Source of the DNA: Entrophospora sp. SA101
Lineage: Eukaryota > Glomeromycota > Glomeromycetes > Entrophosporales > Entrophosporaceae
NCBI GenBank assembly: GCA_958430865.1
Contig: CAUDNR010003013.1
Location: forward strand, 47,694-62,565
Length of the DNA: 14,872 nt
Direction of reading: 5' to 3'
In this document: positions 8,607 through 14,872 of the stretch, piece by piece
Numbering within the stretch: position 1 is the first letter of the stretch
How the letters are laid out: each line of letters starts with the position of its first letter
Made by a program: the position numbers and the translations under genes
Notes under the pieces: generated by a model
Told to the model about the DNA's origin: nothing
The model's database searches: none
What the model saw: the letters and a program-made list of their open reading frames with translations, nothing else

Positions 8607-8723
8607 TGTTGTGCGTGAATTTGGGAATCTGCGTCAATTTGAAAATTCACACGTGAAATTCAAATTAGCCAATCAGAATTTTGCATTCAAACGCCCAAAA
8701 ATTAATATTCAAATTGCACAACA
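8607..8723. repeat. Imperfect terminal inverted repeat, possible second small element
   Basis: TGTTGTGC at 8607-8614 is the exact complement of GCACAACA at 8716-8723. After a 3-bp gap the arms continue with AATTTG-like matches. The inside carries TTCACACGTGAA (8646-8657). A 117-bp element with such ends could be a MITE, but the arms are short. Confidence 0.35.
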
Positions 8724-9293
8724 CAATCACTCACATCTATGGATGTTGGTAAGTTAGTTCGCAGCATATTGTTATATATCATATTATAAATCCGTTAATT
8801 ACCTTCGATCATTATTAATTAATTAAATTCTAGTGATTCAACAATGAAATAATTTTAGCATTATTTTTTTGTTTCTATTTTATCATTTTTAAAACTTCAA
8901 TTAAAACTTATAAAACCTGTGCTTTGCTTACTATTTATAATAGTGAGTGACAATATATAATTTCTACATATATATTTATATATTCATAACCTAATGTAAA
9001 AGTATATACATATATATGTTGTGGAAAAAACTGCGGTGACGAAAAATACCAAGTGCCATTTTTTTGCAACATTGTAATAATTTATAAATATACATGAATC
9101 CGTTTTGGAAGAGAAAAAAGATTCGAAGAAAATTTTATAATTTTAAAATTGTCACGAATAAAAATATATATTAGACCTATATGTGAACTATAACACTAAC
9201 TTAATACATCTATATTATTAATATACATATAATCCACAAAGGTATATGCTTCACATACAAATAACGATCCATGAATGCATGTAATAATATGCT

Positions 9294-9315
9294 GTTCACA
9301 TGTTGTTCACATGTA
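9294..9315 (+). repeat. 11-bp tandem repeat GTTCACATGTT, two copies
   Basis: Two adjacent 11-mers differ only at the last base (9294-9304, 9305-9315) and are followed by a degenerate third copy, GAATTCACATA. Nothing else in this stretch suggests a gene. Confidence 0.55.
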
Positions 9316-10191
9316 GAATTCACATATAATTTTAGAGGTGTTTTTCTGACGAATACGACTCAACCGAACCATGAAGTCTTATAATGAAATTGGTATGTTA
9401 GTGGCAGTAACTCTACTTGATAGTTATTAAGGCATTCATCTTAAACAAAGACTTGATATCATCAAATTCCGCCGTCTAAAGGGATCGCATTCATTAGCCA
9501 AACTTTTTTAATGATAAACAAATAATGTACCACGCGTGATCAGACAGGTATACGCTTTTTCACAAAGTCTAAACAATCATGCATCAATTGGCGTAAATCC
9601 GGTTACTCTACACAGCGTAGCTAAACTGAGTATTATCTTACATAAGGACCTTCAACAAATTATACACTATATCCGCACGATCATATATACCATCATATTT
9701 GAACTCCAAATAAATATTCTTACTAACACAATGTTCTAATCCTTTGTCTATTTCAAAGCCTCAAAGTATCGCATCATTTGCTGTATAACTTTTTTAACAT
9801 CTTTACGAAATGATTTACCTCCTCTTTAGTTTATTCATTCATCTATTCAACAAGCAGTGCAATTCTAATAGTAGCAAGGAGTGAGTGTCCAATTTAACAG
9901 AAAAGTTTCCATTTTTTTAAGATAGAAACTTAGTTAAAGTCGATGTAATAGTGTTAACGGTAAAATTACTTATAAATGCAAGTAGGTATAATTTTGCTAT
10001 ATTTTCATTTTTTAAAACGTTTTCATTCATCTCTTTCTCTGATTTTCAAAAAATGGATAATGCAAGGCCAAGAAAGTTTCACACAAAGAAATGCATGGGT
10101 TCGATATCATAATACAGGAATTTTTCTTTTCAAATGGTGTAAAATTCAAATTTTTATAACTTTTGAAAGAAAAAATTTGCCAAATTAAAAG

Positions 10192-10210
10192 TATATATAT
10201 ATATATATAT
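10192..10210. repeat. (TA)n microsatellite
   Basis: There are 19 bases of uninterrupted TA alternation in non-coding sequence. Confidence 0.85.
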
Positions 10211-11141
10211 GCTTGGGTCATAATTATTTGCATTCTTGTTTATTGTTGATTAAAAAAGAAATAAACGTTCCAAAACTTTTGATCAAGTACTGACTACATG
10301 TGAAAAGTGGTGAGTTGGTTGTAAATGCTCACTGGCTTGTTCCACTCGAAGCTCATAAATTTTCTGGGCTTGAAGGCTTTGTCAAAAGTCGACTATGTGG
10401 CGGTGTGGATACATTTGCGTTTAGTGAATCTGGTTCATTCAACCTTTATCATGTCTTTTAAAAAATCATCCACTTTAAAGAATTATAAAGGTTGATTTTA
10501 TATTATTTTTTTTGTTGGAAAGATAAAAATAATGTCATTTCGAGGCCTGGATAATTTTCTCTTTGCAATGATGTCAATGTATCTTCTTCCTGTGAGTTTG
10601 ACCTGCAAAAGTTTGAACATTTTGTAAATGGGTGGGAATTCGTTCGCTTGAATGCCTACGAATTTATCCAAGGCTCACTTGATAAAATTTAATTCACTTT
10701 TTGGGATACTTCAAATTTCTTAAGTATAAGGGTCAACTTAAAAATATTTACATCTAATAGATAGATGGATTGATTAATAGAGAGAATAATAAAATAAAAA
10801 TTTTTTTTTGTCAATAAAAAGAGTAAAGAGCACATGCTACCTATGATAATAGACATTTGTTATACGAATCTAAAAATTTCATTTATTTCTCCTGACCCAT
10901 CATCATTATCACAAATTAAGTGGGTGACGTAACAGAAAATATTTTTGCTTGTTATATTATATTATTATTGGCCCGATTTGTATTTTCATTTGTTATATAT
11001 GTTGTAAACTTGTTTGCTTTGTTTTGTCTTACATTGTAAATGGAGAGTTTTTATTATTTCCAACCGTTATTATTATTTAATTAATATAGCTTACAAAAAA
11101 AAAAATAGATATATTCAAGAAATTATTCAATATTTACTACT

Positions 11142-12723
11142 ATGGAAGAAATTCGATCTTACACCCTCACTGATAATGGTTAGTCTATATTAATATATAT
11201 ATATTTATTTTTTTATTTGTGGAATAAATTTAGTCCAATAAAAATAATTCAAAAAAATTATAGTTACAGGAGATGTTGATTATTATAAAAAATGCATTGA
11301 ATTGCAAAAAGAAAATAACGAATATAAGAATATAATAGAAATCATAGAATATGAAACAACTAAATCAAAAGAAAATGAAAAAAAATTACAAGAAGAGTTA
11401 TCCGGTGAAAAACAAAAATCTGATTATCTAAATAATTCTTATAAACAATTAACCAAGGAAAATTCTGATTTGCAAAAAATAAATGAGGAAATCAAGAATA
11501 TAATGGAAGTAACAAAATATGAAAAAAACGAATCAATAGAAAATGGAGCAAAATTACAAGAAGAATTATCCATCATAAAACAAAAATTTAATCATCTATA
11601 TGAAGCTTACGAACAATTATCTAAACAAAATGCAGAAGATAGAAGGATTGATGAAATTGATGAAGTTGCTATGGGTAATAATAATAAAAAAAAAATTATC
11701 AAGATTAAAGATCTAAAAAACTTGAACAGAGAGCTAGTAAATAAAAATAGGAAATTGATGAAAGAGGCTTCATATCAAACAATTTTAGGAGATGGATTAA
11801 AGTTCCGCATAAGTGACGATCATGAAGATAATTCAGCTCATCTTGCAACTGATGTGATTAGTTTACAGGAGAGCATTGAGAAATATGTTACTAATTTAAA
11901 GGGCTCTTCTATGGTAATCAACTTTGAGACAGTTCAAGAATTATACAAAAGATATAATGTGCAAGCTCAAAATCTAAAAGATAAAATTTTGATGAAAGCA
12001 GTACTACAACGTTATATTCTGGAACAAGTTTTGAAATGGGCAGATGATTATTTTGAAGTTAAAGAACATGATGATTTAGATCATCCTTCTAATCAAGAAA
12101 AATATATCGTAAACCATACAAATCAATTATTGGATTTTCTTAATAACCAATTTTATCCTACTAATTTCATACAAGATAATAGTAGTATGGTGATTAAAGA
12201 CATTCCAACAAAAATACGACAGTTTACATATCTCGCATTAACTGAACTTGGATTCTCTGGAACTGAACAAGAACATTCATTTATATCACGCACAGCAAAA
12301 AAACTTAATCGACTAATGACCAGATATCGTGTTATCAAAGATGAAAATAAAAGAAAGAATGTAGAAGACATGGCAGAAGGTCTTGTCAAAGAAATTGTCA
12401 GGATATTTAAATTCTTATTATTAGTTCAAGAACCTAAATGCAAAGTACATTGGTTTACGAACAATGCAAAGCTAGATTTTAGATTTATGAAAGTTTTATC
12501 ATGGGATGATGGGAATGTGGATGATTATGTTATGGAGATTTGTTTTTTTCCCTTTATAGGAATAATGGATTCGGATGGCAATCCTAGTAAATTGATTACT
12601 CATGCAAGAGTCTATCCTCGAAATATTACAAACCCTCAAGAAACACAAGATATGTCGAAGAATATATCATCAGCAGTATCAGAAAACTTGCTTCAATCTG
12701 AAAATCTACAAGATGCAGAATGA
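11142..12723 (+). CDS. Coiled-coil protein, two exons (496 aa), function unknown
   Basis: Exon 1 is 11142-11178 and encodes only 12 residues plus one base. Exon 2 is 11270-12723. Splicing joins a Gly codon and keeps the frame. Residues 20-180 are Lys/Glu/Gln/Asn-rich with heptad spacing and no proline, and form a long coiled coil. A 56-residue unit is tandemly duplicated (24-79 and 80-135). A basic stretch NNNKKKIIKIK (149-159) could be a nuclear signal. From about residue 200 the protein looks globular, with segments such as KAVLQRYILEQVLKWADDYF and RIFKFLLLVQEPKCKVHWF, ending in a Ser/Gln/Glu-rich tail. I cannot assign a domain. The general pattern resembles an uncharacterised family I associate with Glomeromycotina, but that is memory, not a search. 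No signal peptide or membrane segment is evident. AATAAA at 12880-12885 may be the poly(A) signal. Confidence 0.82.
11179..11269 (+). other. Intron of the coiled-coil gene (91 bp)
   Basis: The donor is GTTAGT and the acceptor is TAGTTACAG. Removing it extends the long frame upstream to an ATG at 11142. Without it, the frame has only TTG (11302) as a possible start, which a fungal nuclear gene would rarely use. Confidence 0.78.
11302..11637 (+). repeat. Tandem 168-bp duplication inside the coiled-coil CDS
   Basis: 11302-11469 and 11470-11637 align without a gap. Both begin TTGCAAAAA, and both carry a near-identical AAGAATATAAT block at the same offset. At protein level, ELQKENNEYKN pairs with DLQKINEEIKN, and KLQEELS occurs in both. 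A weak third start follows at residue 136. Confidence 0.8.
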
Positions 12724-13463
12724 AAATGGGGCCATTGATATGTTCCAAGAGTTTTTCTTGGATTCCATTGTCATTACAGAAAAATATTGTGATAAAATTT
12801 TTTTTGTTGTCTAAAATTAATTTGATTTTTTTCCATTGAACAATTTATTTATATGACATTTATCATAGTTTTTAATAATAATAAATCTAAAAAAGAAAAT
12901 TCATCATCTTTATTTTCTCTTTTACGATTACGATCTCAAAATTCTTTTTTTAATAAAAAAAAAAAGAACTTAACATGCACACGTAGACACATGACAATAC
13001 GCATAATCAAAATAAATTGAATCGAAATAAAATTAATGATTGCTCATTATTATTACATCGAACTCCGGGAATCCCATTAATATCAAAGAAACCAAAGCAT
13101 CAATGAAAAGATGTACCGATCTTGACTCGACCATCGTATCCTCATCATCATTTACCAACACTAGTAGAACTACAACGTTCAGAACTAGATAATACAATAT
13201 CATAATAAAAGTATGTGTATATATGTATGCGTTGTACATATATATATATTAATATGTAGATACATATTTGAGAACTTTGTTAGAATGTGAGAGGTGTAAT
13301 ATGTGTTAAAAAGTGTATGTGTTTTCATATATTTCAAATCTTTAAATTTTTTTCTTTAAATATCTCTGAATTTTTACTTGTATTATATATTTGGATTTAA
13401 TCCTTGGAAATAAATATGACAAGCATGTTGTTGCTATAGAGAAAAGGAAAAAAAATTTTTATA

Positions 13464-13511
13464 TGAATAATGAAATAATGAATAATGAATAATGAATAAT
13501 GAATAATGAAT
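13464..13511 (+). repeat. TGAATAA minisatellite, about seven units
   Basis: Near-perfect 7-bp units run head to tail, with one 8-bp variant (TGAAATAA, second unit), and break up into TATAATAATGAAATAA. Confidence 0.85.
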
Positions 13512-13646
13512 ATAATAATGAAATAAGAGGCCATTGTAAAATACTATATAAATTATAAAAATTCAAAAAAAGTAAATAATTTCCTTTCTTCGTTAATTTG
13601 TTATTATACGCATTTCTACCAAATCAAAACGAGTTAATGTATTACG

Positions 13647-13676
13647 ATTTTATTGGTCACACGTGACCAGCAAAAT
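13647..13676. promoter_or_regulatory. 30-nt near-palindrome around CACACGTGAC
   Basis: Arms ATTTTATTGGTCAC (13647-13660) and GTGACCAGCAAAAT (13663-13676) match at 12 of 14 positions around a 2-nt centre. A CACGTG E-box is at 13660-13665. It could bind a dimeric bHLH or bZIP-type factor. The function is not shown. Confidence 0.4.
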
Positions 13677-14001
13677 AAATAGCATGGCATGACATTAACG
13701 AATTGAAAAGCCAACATACACACTTTAATTGTCTTTAATATAAATTATATACATCTGTGAATCAGTTAAACATCTATTTTCGTATAACAAGAATATAATA
13801 CAATAATAAGTATTACCAAACTCGGTTAATACTAGTAGGTTATAAGTTGCCTGCTAAAGTTCATGCAAGTAACAAGATGTGCGATATCATATAACCTTTA
13901 AAAGATGCATATCTCATCTCAAAACATTATTCATTTATGGTGAATGAGCGAGCGAGTGCGAGAGTTTCCAAGCTAAAAGAAAATGATTCTTCTTGGAAAA
14001 G

Positions 14002-14038
14002 ACGCGCGCGCACGCACACACACGCACACACACATATA
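14002..14038. repeat. 37-nt perfect alternating purine-pyrimidine tract (Z-DNA-prone)
   Basis: CG repeats run into CA repeats with CG inserts, then TATA, without a single break in purine-pyrimidine alternation. It is unusually GC-rich for this locus. Confidence 0.85.
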
Positions 14039-14448
14039 AAAAGTATTTTTGATTGAAAAATTGGCTGTGCGAAATTAAAAATGGGGTTCTTTTTTGTCGC
14101 ACGGAGTTTTTCTAGAAAGGATTGTTTGCATGAGAATGGCGTGTGTGTATGTAACGTTATTTGTTGCAATTTAATGTTATTTACTTCATTCGGGGTCTAA
14201 TTTGCAATCTGGTTCATGTGAAACTGTCAGCTGATGCAAATTACTGAAGAGGAAAAAGACAAGACAAGCATAGTAACGGACATCTGAAACCAACTTATCT
14301 ATTTAAATATTGTTGATTGGATATTATTCGTCATGATTATCGGTTTTTCATTGAATTAGAGTTTCACGTTCCTTGAATAATTTACGGGTTGGTGTATGCA
14401 AGAAGGAGACAATATTAAAGAGGTAAAGTGGAAACAAAGTATTGTTTA

Positions 14449-14468
14449 TTGATTGATTGATTGATTGA
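14449..14468 (+). repeat. (TTGA)5 microsatellite
   Basis: Five perfect TTGA units are followed by a short TG run. The tract is non-coding. Confidence 0.85.
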
Positions 14469-14627
14469 TGTGTGTGATTTCAGTAACGGTAATTATATTA
14501 ACATGAGGATTGTTATGTAAACAAATATGTACTAATTCCTTGCAAGAACAAATCATCACCTAAATAATATTCCCGATTAAAAATAAGCTTAAATTTCTCT
14601 AGGTCATTTATTTTCGCTATAGTCAGT

Positions 14628-14645
14628 AATAAATAAATAAATAAA
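14628..14645 (+). repeat. AATA-type tetranucleotide microsatellite
   Basis: About four and a half AATA units run without interruption (14628-14645) in non-coding sequence. Confidence 0.8.
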
Positions 14646-14872
14646 CGGGTTATTTGTTATTGTCGTAATCGTTGTTATCTGTTATTATTATGACTTTGAC
14701 TATTATTGTACAGGATCAGTTCCATAAATAAAAACGCGTAATTCTTTGTTTTATTTGTTTATCATTAACAAGCCATTTAATCCAAAAGGGTTGAACAGCC
14801 AACCGTAAACAAAATAAAAACTAGATGAAGCAGAGAGATATTTATTATTTTTTCGAAAATAGATGTTTAACT

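Larger units (their letters stand above)
7359..11141. other. Long accessory spacer with element and gene debris
   Basis: These 3.8 kb contain no intact gene I can support. They hold coding-like debris (7862-8204, 8405-8566), a MITE-like element (8186-8357), an inverted repeat (8607-8723), small tandem repeats (9294-9315, 10192-10210), start-less open stretches (10294-10461, 10555-10692) and palindromes around CACGCGTG or CACACGTG. The remainder (for example 8760-9290 and 10690-11100) is AT-rich with nothing recognisable. Confidence 0.55.
12724..14872. other. Gene-poor spacer with simple repeats
   Basis: No gene is supportable. The stretch holds a start-less coding-like frame (13040-13192), a 7-bp minisatellite, a near-palindrome (13647-13676), an alternating purine-pyrimidine tract (14002-14038) and tetranucleotide repeats. 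Minus-strand open frames at 13033-13239 and 13927-14169 are not convincing. Confidence 0.55.

Noticed and set aside
9976..10188. 70-codon plus-strand frame
   Set aside because: Phe/Lys-rich and unrecognised, with no upstream or downstream gene structure.
12602..12814. 70-codon frame overlapping the end of the coiled-coil gene
   Set aside because: An out-of-frame shadow of the real CDS, extended slightly into the 3' UTR.
13927..14169. 80-codon minus-strand frame over the CA/CG tract
   Set aside because: Its His/Thr and Cys/Val runs come from the dinucleotide repeat.

Overview
The window is eukaryotic and very AT-rich. It reads as nuclear DNA of an arbuscular-mycorrhizal fungus, most likely Rhizophagus or a close relative. 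The support is: short spliceosomal introns of 86-103 bp, three of the four with GTAAAT donors; codon use driven to A/T; a MACPF-type gene of the divergent kind I associate with Glomeromycotina; a coiled-coil gene of the same style; and long gene-poor spacers rich in simple repeats and small inverted-repeat elements. The genus rests on general resemblance, not on a search.

Layout. 1-3227 has no supportable gene. It holds a symmetric nested inverted repeat at the left edge, a GAT-type trinucleotide tract, one coding-like open stretch without a start (447-632) and short inverted repeats. 3228-4592 (minus) is a one-exon gene for a 454-residue disordered protein rich in Gly, Ser, Tyr, Arg and Asn, with an acidic, Trp-rich tail. 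4866-7358 (plus) is a four-exon gene for a protein of about 738 residues: a lineage-specific N-terminal region, a divergent MACPF core and an unrecognised C-terminal region. These two genes are divergent across 273 bp.

7359-11141 is a long accessory-looking spacer. It contains coding-like debris (7862-8204 and 8405-8566) flanking a MITE-like element (8186-8357) with a TTTGAC-motif array, a second inverted repeat (8607-8723), a TA microsatellite and two more orphan open stretches. 11142-12723 (plus) is a two-exon gene for a 496-residue protein whose N-terminal coiled coil contains a tandem duplication of exactly 56 residues (8 heptads), followed by a globular C-terminal half I do not recognise.

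12724-14872 has no clear gene. It holds a coding-like stretch (13040-13192), a 7-bp minisatellite, a 30-nt near-palindrome around CACACGTG, a 37-nt perfect alternating purine-pyrimidine tract and small microsatellites.

No operon or shared pathway is implied. The clearest physical link between genes is the short divergent promoter between the disordered-protein gene and the MACPF gene. I see no tRNA, rRNA or CRISPR array, and no autonomous transposon. The points most worth checking are the MITE-like element sitting inside decayed coding sequence, the divergent MACPF gene with its degenerate signature, and the exact heptad-multiple duplication in the coiled coil.
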